A DNA stretch of 64,000 nt from Candidatus Methylospira mobilis (GTDB taxonomy: Bacteria > Pseudomonadota > Gammaproteobacteria > Methylococcales > Methylococcaceae). The position numbers were made by a program, and so were the translations under genes. The stretch lies in contig NZ_CP044205.1 in assembly GCF_009498235.1 (NCBI RefSeq), forward strand, positions 677,716 to 741,715, read 5' to 3'. The notes beneath the pieces are model-generated. The model searched no databases. It was not told where the DNA came from and saw only the letters and a list, made by a program, of their open reading frames with translations. Numbering within the stretch: position 1 is the stretch's first letter; every line of letters starts with the position of its first letter. Shown in pieces: positions 31,576 through 40,398 of the stretch.

Positions 31576-32403
31576 TCAGGCAGCGTTTCTATAAAATTCC
31601 CGCTCGAATTCGAGTGGGGACTGGTAGCCCAATGTTGAGTGTGGTCGAAGGCCATTATAAAAAGCCAAATAATCGATCACACTCAGTTTTGCCGCCGCTT
31701 GGGTCTTGAATTTTTCGTAGTTGAGCTGCTCATGCTTCAAGCTGCGAAAAAAACGTTCGGTCGGCGAGTTGTCCCAGCAGTTCCCTTTGCGGCTCATACT
31801 CTGTTCCATCTTCATCACGTCTAAATGCCGGCGATATTCCCTGCTCGCATACTGGCTGCCACGATCCGAGTGATGCAACAGACCGGGTGGCGGTTTGCGG
31901 CGCCAGAAGGCCATTTGCAAGGCCTTGACGCACAGCGAGGCCCGCATGTGATCATCAATCGCCCAGCCCACGACTTGCCGGGAAAACAGATCGATGACCA
32001 CCGCGACATAAAGCCAGCCTTCTAGGGTCCACACGTAGGTGATATCTGTCGTCCATACTTGATTGGGCTTGCCAACCTGGAATTGCCGGTCCAAGCGGTT
32101 GGGCGAAATGGCCTCGTTATGGTTGCTATCGGTAGTGACTTTAATTCGCCTGGGATAGCGCACCTTCAAGTTTAAATCTCGCATGATGCGCCGCGTTTTA
32201 AAACGCCCAACGACAAAACCTTGTTTTTGCAGTCGATCCGCTAAACGACGCGAACCAAAGCACTGTTTATTGTCGATGAAAATCTGCCTCGCTTTCTCGG
32301 CAAGCTTTTGATCTTGTTGATCCTTATCACTGTCCTGCGGGGCTTTTAACCACTCATAATATGCACTGCTACTCACCTGCATCACTCGGCAGAGCACGGT
32401 CAC
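31576..32403 (-). CDS. IS3-family transposase OrfB (DDE integrase part)
   Basis: Catalytic half of the transposase, 275 residues from a GTG at 32403, but the same frame is open upstream to the slippery site, so the natural product is an OrfAB fusion made by -1 frameshifting. The HTH_21-like front (MQVSSSAYYEWL) is followed by the rve core with the DDE residues in WTTDITYV, HHSDRGSQYAS and SPTERFFRSLK, and the usual LRPHSTLGYQSP ending. No internal stop or gap is seen. Confidence 0.93.
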   Translation of the reverse strand: MTVLCRVMQVSSSAYYEWLKAPQDSDKDQQDQKLAEKARQIFIDNKQCFGSRRLADRLQKQGFVVGRFKTRRIMRDLNLKVRYPRRIKVTTDSNHNEAISPNRLDRQFQVGKPNQVWTTDITYVWTLEGWLYVAVVIDLFSRQVVGWAIDDHMRASLCVKALQMAFWRRKPPPGLLHHSDRGSQYASREYRRHLDVMKMEQSMSRKGNCWDNSPTERFFRSLKHEQLNYEKFKTQAAAKLSVIDYLAFYNGLRPHSTLGYQSPLEFEREFYRNAA

Positions 32404-32441
32404 TGGATACGTCTTCTGTTGCGCCTGAATAAACCCGTACT

Positions 32442-32765
32442 TTATTCGGCTTCTTTCGCAAAGAAGACTGCGGCCTTTTTTAAGATTTCACGCTCCATGC
32501 GTAATTGTTCAATTTCCTTGCGCAAACGAATCAATTCATCGTGATCCCCCAGATTCAAGCCTGGCTTTTTCGTCGCAGACTCATTGCCGGAAGGCTTGCG
32601 TTCCGCCCGCACCCAGCGTCCCAGGGCACTTAATGATATGCCCAAATGATCGGCAGCCTGGTTCAGGCTGTAGCCTTTTTCAAGAACCAGCTGGGCGGCA
32701 TCTTGCTTAAATTCCAGACTGTATTTGGGGCGCTTGTGTTTTTTCTCGTTTGTCTTCATGCTCAC
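32442..32765 (-). CDS. IS3-family transposase OrfA (DNA-binding part)
   Basis: 107-residue helix-turn-helix protein (YSLEFKQDAAQLVLEKGYSL, then QAADHLGISLSALGRWVR) with a C-terminal leucine-zipper-like stretch (LIRLRKEIEQLRMEREIL), which joins OrfAB multimers. The A6G heptamer at 32475-32481 (read on the minus strand) lies in LKKAAVFFAKEAE; slipping back one base enters the OrfB frame as GRSLLCERSRIKYGFIQAQ. Confidence 0.92.
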   Translation of the reverse strand: MSMKTNEKKHKRPKYSLEFKQDAAQLVLEKGYSLNQAADHLGISLSALGRWVRAERKPSGNESATKKPGLNLGDHDELIRLRKEIEQLRMEREILKKAAVFFAKEAE

Positions 32766-32893
32766 CTCTGCTGACAGTATAAATTCTGCCTTTGGAAGTG
32801 TCCGGGTTCATTAAACCATTACATTATCTCGTCATTCCGGCAGGGAATGTCGGAATCCAGACGCCATGGATGGTTTCGTACCCTGAAAAAGCA

Positions 32894-32930
32894 ACCCCCC
32901 TGGTGCGCATCGTTGAGAGGCGTGGGGGGT
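32894..32930. terminator. GC-rich hairpin downstream of hsdM
   Basis: ACCCCCC (32894-32900) pairs with GGGGGGT (32924-32930), with further pairing GTGCGC/GGCGTG inside. It lies about 100 bases after the hsdM stop on the transcribed strand and could end the hsdRM message before the repeat and IS3. No long T-run follows, so it may not be a classical terminator. Confidence 0.4.
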
Positions 32931-33027
32931 ATTGTTGCGCCTATCTTCGCAGCCGCCTGCATCGCCGTCAAGCAACAATTGATTGAATAAGTTCTGGTAT
33001 TTTTAACCTTTGACAAAGGATAGTCTA

Positions 33028-34485
33028 TTATCGCAGCAACGCATCGGCCAGTATTGCTTTCAACCGGTCGCGCAGTTCGGCGGTCTCTTGTTCGTCCTGT
33101 TCCAGTTTCGCCAGCAGTTCCTGCGGGTCGCCGTGGTCGTCGGCGACGACATGCGGATTTTTGTAGTCGAGGTTGTAATTTCTGGCCTTGATGTCGTCGA
33201 TGCCGACTTTCCAGGCCTGTTCGGTTTTCTGCCGGTCTTGGCGCGCTGCGCCGCCCCACCAGTCGATGCAGCTTTTGAAGTGCTCGATTCGGATCGGGCG
33301 GGTCATCGAGTAGGCTTTCTGGGTTTCCGGTACGCGGTGTTCGTAAAACCAGATGTCCTGCGTCGGTTCGCCTTTTTCGAAGAACAGCAGATTGGTGCCG
33401 ATGCTGGCGTAAGGTTTGAACACGCTGTTCGGCAGACGCACGATGGTGTGCAGGTTACACTCTTCCAGCAGGTGTTCCTTAAGCCGGGTTTTGACGCCTT
33501 CGCCGAACAGGCTGCCGTCCGGCAATACGATAGCCGCGCGCCCACCCGGTTTCAGCAGGCGGATGAACAGCGCCAGAAACAGGTCGGCGGTTTCCCTGGT
33601 GCGGAAATGCGCAGGGAAGTTGGATTCGATGCCATCTTCTTCCTTGCCGCCAAACGGCGGGTTGGTGAGGATGATGTCCACCCGGTCGGATAGCTCGTAG
33701 CTGATATAGGGTCTTGCCAGCGTGTTGTCGTGACGCACGAAACTGGGGTCTTCGATGCCGTGCAGCAGCATGTTGGTTATGCACAGCATGTGTGGAAGCT
33801 GTTTCTTTTCCACCGCGCGCAGGCTGGCCTGCATGGCCTGTTCGTCTTCGACCTTTTTGACGTAGCGCTCGCGCATGTGGCGTAGCGCGCAGGTTAAAAA
33901 ACCGCCGGTGCCGCAGGACGGGTCGAACAGGATTTCACCGGGCTTGGGGTCGATGCGGTCCACCATGAAGGCGGTGACGGCGCGCGGGGTGTAATACTCG
34001 CCGGCATTGCCCGCGCTTTGCAGATCGTTGAGCAATTGTTCGTAGATGTCGCCGAAGTGTTTACGTTCGGCGAGGTTGTTGAAGTCAACATGGTTAATCT
34101 TGTTGACGACCTGCCGCATGAGCTGGCCGGATTTCATGTAGTTGTAGGCGTCCTCGAACACTGCGCGCACCACGCGGCGGCGGTTGGCGTTCTTGCCGGT
34201 TACGGCCAGTTCCTTGAGGCTGGGGAACAGGTCGCCGTTGATGAACAGCAGCAGTTCGTCGCCGGTCATGCCTTCCGGGTTGGCGGCCCAGGCGCGCCAT
34301 TGCAGGCGTTGCGGGATCGGCGACTGGTAATTGTCCTGCATCATCTCCAGTTGCTGATCCTGATCGTCGATGATCTTCAGAAAGAACATCCAGCAAAGCT
34401 GGGACAGACGCTGGGCATCGCCATCGACGCCGACATCCTGGCGCATGATGTCCTGTATGGATTTAACGGTATTTCGGGCGGACAT
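33028..34485 (-). CDS. hsdM: Type I restriction-modification DNA methylase subunit HsdM
   Basis: N6-adenine methyltransferase of the type I complex. The 485-residue protein has a helical N-terminal domain, the SAM loop FDPSCGTGGF (187-196) and the catalytic NPPF (275-278), then LPDGSLFGEG and the C-terminal helical region that contacts HsdS. It starts three bases after the hsdR stop, so the two genes are coupled. The locus order hsdR-hsdM-(IS3)-mntA-hepT-hsdS is unusual because the specificity gene is 1.7 kb away from hsdM. Confidence 0.96.
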   Translation of the reverse strand: MSARNTVKSIQDIMRQDVGVDGDAQRLSQLCWMFFLKIIDDQDQQLEMMQDNYQSPIPQRLQWRAWAANPEGMTGDELLLFINGDLFPSLKELAVTGKNANRRRVVRAVFEDAYNYMKSGQLMRQVVNKINHVDFNNLAERKHFGDIYEQLLNDLQSAGNAGEYYTPRAVTAFMVDRIDPKPGEILFDPSCGTGGFLTCALRHMRERYVKKVEDEQAMQASLRAVEKKQLPHMLCITNMLLHGIEDPSFVRHDNTLARPYISYELSDRVDIILTNPPFGGKEEDGIESNFPAHFRTRETADLFLALFIRLLKPGGRAAIVLPDGSLFGEGVKTRLKEHLLEECNLHTIVRLPNSVFKPYASIGTNLLFFEKGEPTQDIWFYEHRVPETQKAYSMTRPIRIEHFKSCIDWWGGAARQDRQKTEQAWKVGIDDIKARNYNLDYKNPHVVADDHGDPQELLAKLEQDEQETAELRDRLKAILADALLR

Positions 34486-34488
34486 GAA

Positions 34489-36945
34489 TTAAGCGACTTC
34501 CTGATAGAGCGCGGATTGCAGTTCATGCACCGCGTTTTCGAAGCCGGCTTTGGAGCCGAACTCCTTGATGAGTTGAAATGGCGTACCCATGGAATTAAAG
34601 GGCGCTATTTCCAGTATTCGGATGTTGTCTAATCCGCCGACGAGGCCTTCGTCCTGGTATTTGGCGAGCAGCGCTTCGAGCACCGCGCTGGCTTGCGGGC
34701 CGTACTGGGTGAAAACATCGCGTTTGCGCACGTTGTTGGCGCGCTCTTTGCGCGTCAGCGGCGGCTGGTCGAAGGCGATATGACAAATCAGGTCGAACGG
34801 ATCGAGGTCTTTGCCGACTTCTTCCAGGAGCGGTTCGAGCAGTAGCCCTTCCTCCGCCAGTTCTTCGATAATCGCTTCCTTGCGCTCGGCGGATTTCCAG
34901 CGGCGCAGGAATTGATCGAGGCTGGCGTAATGTTGACGGATGGTTTTGCGACTGTAGTCGCGCAACGACTCGGTGACCAGCTTGCCGTTTTCATCCATAT
35001 ATTCCACGCGCTCGGTCAGCACCCTGACCGGCTGGCCGTTGACGTAATATTTTGCGGGCCGCTCGCCGATACCATCGCCGGGCGGTAGATGGATGTCGGG
35101 CGGTTCATCGACGGCAGTTTCGTCCGCGCCGGGTTGTGGCGGTATCGGGTCTTCATCGGTCGATAACGGCGCATCGTCTGGCGGCGTGACCGGATCGTCT
35201 TCGCCTGGTTCGTAAATCTGCACCGGTTCGCCGTCGAATGCGGGATCGGCAAAGTGATTCGTCGCTTTGCGGAAGTCGATCAGTGTGAAGTAGTATTTTT
35301 TGGTGCCTTCGTGGACGCGGGTGCCGCGTCCGACAATCTGCTTGAATTCGGTCATCGAGCCGATCTCGCGGTCGAGCACGATCACTCGGCAGGTTTGCGC
35401 ATCGACGCCGGTGGAAAGCAGGCGCGAGGTGGCGACGATCACCGGGTATTTGGCTTCCGGGTCGATAAAGTTGCCGATTTGCGCGGTGCCTTCATTATCG
35501 TTGCCGGTGATGCGCATCACATAGCGAGGATTCTGTTGATACAGGTCCTGGTTTTCGTTGATGAAGGCCTGACGCATCCGGTTCGCGTGTTCGGTATCGA
35601 CGCAAAACACGATGGTCTTCTGGAAGCGGTCGCCGCTTTGTTTAAGGTAATCGGAAACCCACTTGGCGACGCGCCGGGTGCGTTCGTCGATCACCAGATT
35701 TTTGTCGAAATCGCGTTGGTTATAGATGCGGTCTTCGATTTCGTGACCGTAGCGGTCGGTTTCACCCTGGCGGGGGCGGTAGCCTTCCACATCGACATCC
35801 AGATGCACCTTGATGACTTTATACGGTGCGAGAAAACCGTCGCGTATGCCTTGTTTCAGCGAGTAGGAATAAACCGGCGCGCCGAAGTAATGGATGTTGG
35901 AGGCGTATTCGGTTTCTTTCGGCGTGGCGGTGAGGCCGATCTGCGTCGCGCCGGTAAAGTATTCGAGGATTTCGCGCCAGGCTGAATCTTCGGCGGCGCT
36001 GCCCCGGTGGCATTCATCAATCACAATCAGATCGAAGAAACCGGGCGAAAACTCGCGGAACAGTTTTTGCCGTTCTTCCGGGCCGGTGATGGCCTGATAC
36101 AGCCCGAGATAGATTTCGTAGGCGGTATCGATGCGGCGGGATTTGTCGAGGGCAAGAGTAAGGTCTTCCTCGGTGCCGTCGGCGCGTTCGATGGTTTTGG
36201 CCTGGGTGCTGAGTTTCGCCATCGCGGGGCCGAAAGGGCGGAAGTCGTTGACCATGGTTTGATCGACCAGGATATTGCGGTCGGCCAGGAACAGGATGCG
36301 CTTCTTTTGTTTGGCCTTCCACAGCCGCCAGATGATCTGAAACGCGGTATAGGTTTTGCCGGTGCCGGTCGCCATGACCAGCAGGATGCGGTTTTGTCCC
36401 TTGCTGATCGCTTCGATGGCGGCATTGATCGCGTTGCGCTGGTAGTAGCGCGGTTCTTTGCCGCTGCCATCGTCGTAATAGGGTTGCAGGACGATCTTTT
36501 CCTGTTCCGGGGCCAGTCCTTTCCACGCGCAGTATTGCGCCCAGAGCGCGCCGGGATTGGGGAACTGGTGCAAGGCCAGATTGGTTTCGATGGTTGCGCT
36601 CAGGCCTGTGCGGTCGTGGAACACGAAGCCGTCGCCGTTGGAGGCGAAAACGAACGGAATATCCAGCGTGACCGCGTAATCAAGGCCTTGCTGCATGCCG
36701 TCGCCTATGGCGCAGTTGTTGTCCTTGGCTTCGATCAGGGCAATGGGGAAGTGATGGTAATAAAGGACGTAATCGGCGCGTTTGGCCTTGCCGCGCGTGA
36801 CCAGTCTGCCGCGAACGATAATCCGGCCTTTGGTGAAAAAAACTTCGCGGCGAATCTGGGTGGCCTCATCCCATCCGGCCTGAATCACGGCGGGGGTGAT
36901 GTATTTGGCGCAGATGTCGGCTTCGCTTAAGGTCTTTTTGCTCAT
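34489..36945 (-). CDS. hsdR: Type I restriction-modification nuclease/translocase subunit HsdR
   Basis: ATP-driven DNA translocase and nuclease. In the 818-residue protein the nuclease core is near the N-terminus (ADYVLYYHHFPIALIEAK, with Asp58, Glu72 and Lys74), the Walker A motif is MATGTGKT (191-198), the DEAD-type box reads DECHRGSA, motif III follows as GLTATP, and GRGTRVHEG is motif VI. The acidic Pro/Glu-rich linker before the C-terminal domain is normal for the EcoEI-like branch. It is first in the operon, with 94 bases to the start of the divergent-facing DUF3240 gene. All motifs are intact, so restriction should be functional. Confidence 0.96.
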   Translation of the reverse strand: MSKKTLSEADICAKYITPAVIQAGWDEATQIRREVFFTKGRIIVRGRLVTRGKAKRADYVLYYHHFPIALIEAKDNNCAIGDGMQQGLDYAVTLDIPFVFASNGDGFVFHDRTGLSATIETNLALHQFPNPGALWAQYCAWKGLAPEQEKIVLQPYYDDGSGKEPRYYQRNAINAAIEAISKGQNRILLVMATGTGKTYTAFQIIWRLWKAKQKKRILFLADRNILVDQTMVNDFRPFGPAMAKLSTQAKTIERADGTEEDLTLALDKSRRIDTAYEIYLGLYQAITGPEERQKLFREFSPGFFDLIVIDECHRGSAAEDSAWREILEYFTGATQIGLTATPKETEYASNIHYFGAPVYSYSLKQGIRDGFLAPYKVIKVHLDVDVEGYRPRQGETDRYGHEIEDRIYNQRDFDKNLVIDERTRRVAKWVSDYLKQSGDRFQKTIVFCVDTEHANRMRQAFINENQDLYQQNPRYVMRITGNDNEGTAQIGNFIDPEAKYPVIVATSRLLSTGVDAQTCRVIVLDREIGSMTEFKQIVGRGTRVHEGTKKYYFTLIDFRKATNHFADPAFDGEPVQIYEPGEDDPVTPPDDAPLSTDEDPIPPQPGADETAVDEPPDIHLPPGDGIGERPAKYYVNGQPVRVLTERVEYMDENGKLVTESLRDYSRKTIRQHYASLDQFLRRWKSAERKEAIIEELAEEGLLLEPLLEEVGKDLDPFDLICHIAFDQPPLTRKERANNVRKRDVFTQYGPQASAVLEALLAKYQDEGLVGGLDNIRILEIAPFNSMGTPFQLIKEFGSKAGFENAVHELQSALYQEVA

Positions 36946-37039
36946 CGTTCCTTGGGTTGACGGTGGGATCGCATCAGTCGCGCATCGATTTCGGTTGTGA
37001 AAACCGGCCTGATTGATTTAGCCGACAGGTAAGGAAGTA

Positions 37040-37345
37040 TTAAAACACGCCCTGCCCAACCAGCGGAACAAGCTGATACCGGATAGCCGTACCCGCAAAA
37101 GCGCTTTGTATGTGTTCCAGCAGCGCCGGGCATTGCGCTGTGGGCGCTGTTACGGAAAAGCAAACCTGGCGTTTGCGCCCGCTTACCTGTTCAATGATGC
37201 TCAGCCCCTCCGCCTCGCCGGTATGAGCGGCGACGGCGGCGCTGGTAAAGGTCAGGCCGGGATGGTTTTGCAGCAGCCAGTCGATAACGGCGTCTTCCTG
37301 CGTAGGCGGTACAAATAACAATAACAGGCAGTAGTCGGATGTCAT
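37040..37345 (-). CDS. DUF3240 family protein of the czc operon
   Basis: 101-residue protein beginning MTSDYCLLLLFVPPTQEDAVIDWLL, with a ferredoxin-like alpha/beta pattern; DUF3240 genes are regularly the last gene of CzcCBA-type operons. Its ATG overlaps the czcA stop (ATGA), so it is co-translated. The fold and two cysteines (VCFSVT and AQCPAL) suggest a small metal-sensing or regulatory role, analogous to PII-like or CutA-like proteins found beside metal pumps; this is inference. Confidence 0.85.
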   Translation of the reverse strand: MTSDYCLLLLFVPPTQEDAVIDWLLQNHPGLTFTSAAVAAHTGEAEGLSIIEQVSGRKRQVCFSVTAPTAQCPALLEHIQSAFAGTAIRYQLVPLVGQGVF

Positions 37346-40300
37346 GCGGATTTCGCTTCGCCGAAACGGCGGTACAGTATGGGCAGCAGGATCAGCGTCA
37401 ACAGCGTCGAAGTGACCAGGCCGCCGACGCCGACGATAGCCAGCGGGCGCTGTATTTCCGATCCCGGGCCGCTGGCAAATAATAAGGGTATCAGGCCGAA
37501 GGCGGCGATGCTGGCGGTCATCAACACCGGGCGCAGACGGCGCATCGCGCCGGTCATGACCACGTCGTCCATCGCCAGCCCTTGCGCGCGCAGTTGATTG
37601 AAATAGGTCACCATCACCACGCCGTTCAGCACCGCGATGCCGAGCAGCGAAATGAAACCGACCGACGCCGATACCGACAGATATTCGCCCGACAGCCACA
37701 GGCTGGTGACGCCGCCGACCAGCGAGAACGGCACATTGGTCAGCACCAGCACCGCCAGCCGCACTGAGCCGAAGGTGGTGAACAGCAGCATGAAGATCAG
37801 GCCGATGGAAATGGGTATCACGATGGCAAGGCGTTTGGCGGCGCGTTGCTGGTTCTCGAACTGTCCTCCCCAGGTCAGATAATAGCCGCTGGGCAAGGCG
37901 ACCCGTTCGGCTACGGCTTTGCGCGCGTCCTCGACGAAACCGACCAGATCGCGGCCTTCGACATTGGAGCGTACGACAGCGTAGCGCTGTCCGCGTTCGC
38001 GGTTGATAGCGACCACGCCTTCGGTGCGCTCGATATGCGCAACCGCCGACAGCGGCACGCGGCGTCCGTCCGGCAGGCTGATCTGCAGCGTCGCCAGCTG
38101 TTCCGGGTCGCTGCTTGCGCGTAATAACAAGGGGGTGCGCTTGATGTCTTCCTGCACGATGCCCAGTTTCAGTCCTTCGATCTGCGCGCGCAGGGTACGT
38201 TCCAGCGCATCGCCGTCCAGCCCCATGCGCCCGATGGCGAGCCGGTCGATACGCACCTGCAGGTATTGCATGCCGGCATTGCGTATCGTGAACACATCCG
38301 ATGCGCCGTTGACTGTGCGCATCGCGTTGGCGATGGCTTCGGCCTCCTCGTTCAGCACGGCAAGATCCGGTCCGTAAAGCTTTACTGCGACGTCGCCGCG
38401 CACGCCGGTCAGCATTTCGGTAACGCGCATCTGGATAGGCTGGGTAAAGCCGAAGTCGATACCGGGTATGCTTTCCATAACCCTGCGTATTTCATCAAGC
38501 AGCTGTTCCTTGGTTTTACCTCCCCACTGATCTTCCGGTTTCAGCACCAGAAAGTTGTCGGTTTCGTTGAGGCCCATCGGGTCGAGCCCTATTTCATCGG
38601 AGCCTACGCGCGAAACGACGCGTGCGACTGCCGGAACATGTCGGAACAGCGCTTTTTGTATCTGCTCGTCCAGGCGCACCGATTGTTCCAGATTAATTGA
38701 GGGCAGCTTTTCCACCTGTATGATGACGGTGCCTTCGTCCAGCGTCGGCATGAAGGTTTTGCCGATGCGCGTGTAAATGACGGCTGTGGCCAACAGCAGC
38801 AACGCGGCAACAATGATCACCTGGCGGGTGTGCGCCAGCGCCCACAGTAGTGCGGGTTTGTAGATTTCATGGAGTTTGCGCGCCAGCCACGGTTCTTCAT
38901 GCTTGACGTTGCGCATCAGCCAGGACGCAATCACCGGGATTACCAGCATGGACATGAACAAAGAGCCGGTCATCGCAAATACGTTGGTAAACGCGACCGG
39001 CCTGAACAATTTACCTTCCAGCCCTTCCAGGCTCAACAACGGAACGAACACGATGCCGATAATCAGCGCGCCGGAAACGACCGGCGCTGTGACTTCGCGC
39101 ATCGCGCGGTAGATCAGGTGCAGCCGCGGCAGCTTGCCTTGCATTTTGGGATCGGCCAGGTGCGTGGTGATGTTTTCCACTACAACAACGGCGGGGTCAA
39201 CCAGTTTGCCGATCGCGATCGCAAGACCTCCCAGACTCATCAGGTTGGCGGTAATCCCGAACTGGTGCATCAGCAGAAAGGTAAACAGCGCGGATAGCGG
39301 CAGTATGCCGGCCACGGTCAGAGCCGCGCGCAGGTCGCCGAGGAACAGCACCAGCAGTATCAACACCAGGACAATGGCTTCCACCAGCGCTCTGACCACG
39401 GTATGTATCGCGCGGTTGACCAGTTCGCTACGGTTGTAAAAGACGCTGAGCTTGACGCCTTCCGGCAGCGCTGTTTGGATTTCATCGAGCTTTTTTTCCA
39501 CGCCTACGACGACTTGCCGGGCATTCGATCCTCTGAGACCCAGCACCAATCCCTCGACGGCTTCGCCTTCGCCGTTCTGACTGACCGCGCCGTAGCGCGT
39601 CAGCTCACCGATACGCACTTCGGCCACGTCGCCGACTGTTATCGCCACGCCGTTCTGATTGGCGACAACTATGGCTTTGACGTCGTCCAGATCGCGGATC
39701 TGCCCTTCGGCGCGCACCAGCAAGGATTCTTCGCCTTCGGCCAGACGTCCGGCGCCGTCGTTGCGATTATTGCTCTTCAATGCGGAAATCAAGGCTTCGG
39801 TGGTGATGCCTCGCGAGGACAGCGCGGCGTTGTTCGGTATTACTTCATAACTGCGTACGAGCCCGCCCAGCGTGTTGACGTCGGCAACCCCCGGCACCGT
39901 GCGCAATGCCGGGCGTATAACCCAATCCAGCAGGTTGCGCCGTTCCATCAAGGTAAGATCGCCGCCCTCGACGGTGAACATGAACATTTCGCCGAGCGGC
40001 GTGGTCATCGGCGCCATGCCGCCTTCGACGCCTTCCGGCAGAACACCCCACACCGCGTTGATGCGCTCGGCGATCTGCTGACGCGCCCAATAGATATCGG
40101 CGCCTTCTTCGAAGTCGATGGTGATGTCGGTCAGCGCGTATTTGGCAATCGAGCGCAGCATGGTCTGCTTGGGGATGCCCAGCAGTTCCAGCTCTATCGG
40201 CGCGGTAATGCGCGTTTCCACTTCTTCCGGCGTCATGCCGGGCGCTTTGACGATGATTTTGACCTGGGCCGGCGACACGTCTGGAAACGCGTCAATCGGG

Positions 40301-40398
40301 ATATTGACGGTCGCAACATAGCCCGCCCCGGCCAGCAGCAGGGTGAGTATCAGCACCAGCAGGCGTTGCGTGAGTGCGAACTGTATCAGCCCGCTCAT
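37342..40398 (-). CDS. czcA: Heavy-metal efflux RND permease, CzcA/CusA type
   Basis: Inner-membrane proton-driven pump that moves metal ions from periplasm or cytoplasm through the tripartite channel. The 1018-residue protein has the two-fold RND layout of twelve spans. The fourth span holds AIAIGKLVDPAVVVVEN (about 393-409), with Asp401 and Glu408: this AIG-x-LVD form lacks the DFG of the classical Co/Zn/Cd pumps and is closer to the HME3 or CusA-like groups, so the metal is not certain. No methionine-rich CusA triad is assessed. It overlaps czcB and the DUF3240 gene by ATGA at both ends. Confidence 0.94.
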   Translation of the reverse strand: MSGLIQFALTQRLLVLILTLLLAGAGYVATVNIPIDAFPDVSPAQVKIIVKAPGMTPEEVETRITAPIELELLGIPKQTMLRSIAKYALTDITIDFEEGADIYWARQQIAERINAVWGVLPEGVEGGMAPMTTPLGEMFMFTVEGGDLTLMERRNLLDWVIRPALRTVPGVADVNTLGGLVRSYEVIPNNAALSSRGITTEALISALKSNNRNDGAGRLAEGEESLLVRAEGQIRDLDDVKAIVVANQNGVAITVGDVAEVRIGELTRYGAVSQNGEGEAVEGLVLGLRGSNARQVVVGVEKKLDEIQTALPEGVKLSVFYNRSELVNRAIHTVVRALVEAIVLVLILLVLFLGDLRAALTVAGILPLSALFTFLLMHQFGITANLMSLGGLAIAIGKLVDPAVVVVENITTHLADPKMQGKLPRLHLIYRAMREVTAPVVSGALIIGIVFVPLLSLEGLEGKLFRPVAFTNVFAMTGSLFMSMLVIPVIASWLMRNVKHEEPWLARKLHEIYKPALLWALAHTRQVIIVAALLLLATAVIYTRIGKTFMPTLDEGTVIIQVEKLPSINLEQSVRLDEQIQKALFRHVPAVARVVSRVGSDEIGLDPMGLNETDNFLVLKPEDQWGGKTKEQLLDEIRRVMESIPGIDFGFTQPIQMRVTEMLTGVRGDVAVKLYGPDLAVLNEEAEAIANAMRTVNGASDVFTIRNAGMQYLQVRIDRLAIGRMGLDGDALERTLRAQIEGLKLGIVQEDIKRTPLLLRASSDPEQLATLQISLPDGRRVPLSAVAHIERTEGVVAINRERGQRYAVVRSNVEGRDLVGFVEDARKAVAERVALPSGYYLTWGGQFENQQRAAKRLAIVIPISIGLIFMLLFTTFGSVRLAVLVLTNVPFSLVGGVTSLWLSGEYLSVSASVGFISLLGIAVLNGVVMVTYFNQLRAQGLAMDDVVMTGAMRRLRPVLMTASIAAFGLIPLLFASGPGSEIQRPLAIVGVGGLVTSTLLTLILLPILYRRFGEAKSA

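Larger units (their letters stand above)
31546..32823 (-). mobile_element. IS3-family insertion sequence, 1278 bp
   Basis: Bounded by terminal inverted repeats beginning TGTAATGGT and ending ACCATTACA, i.e. the TG...CA ends of the IS3 family, extended inwards to CCGGACAC/GTGTCCGG with mismatches. It is flanked by the three-base direct repeat TTA (31543-31545 and 32824-32826), which is the target duplication. It carries orfA and orfB on the minus strand with an A6G slippery site in the overlap. All parts look intact, so it may be active. It sits between hsdM and mntA and divides the restriction locus. Confidence 0.93.
31500..32883. repeat. Dispersed palindromic repeat, copy B, split by an IS3 element
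   Basis: Left part 31500-31545 (AGGCTATTTCCATGAAAACA to CGCTTCTTTA) and right part 32824-32883 (TTATCTCGTCATTCCGGCAG to TTTCGTACC) join into the complement of the repeat at 24843-24948. The TTA at the junction is present on both sides of the IS and is the target duplication. Copy A thus shows the empty site. Confidence 0.85.
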
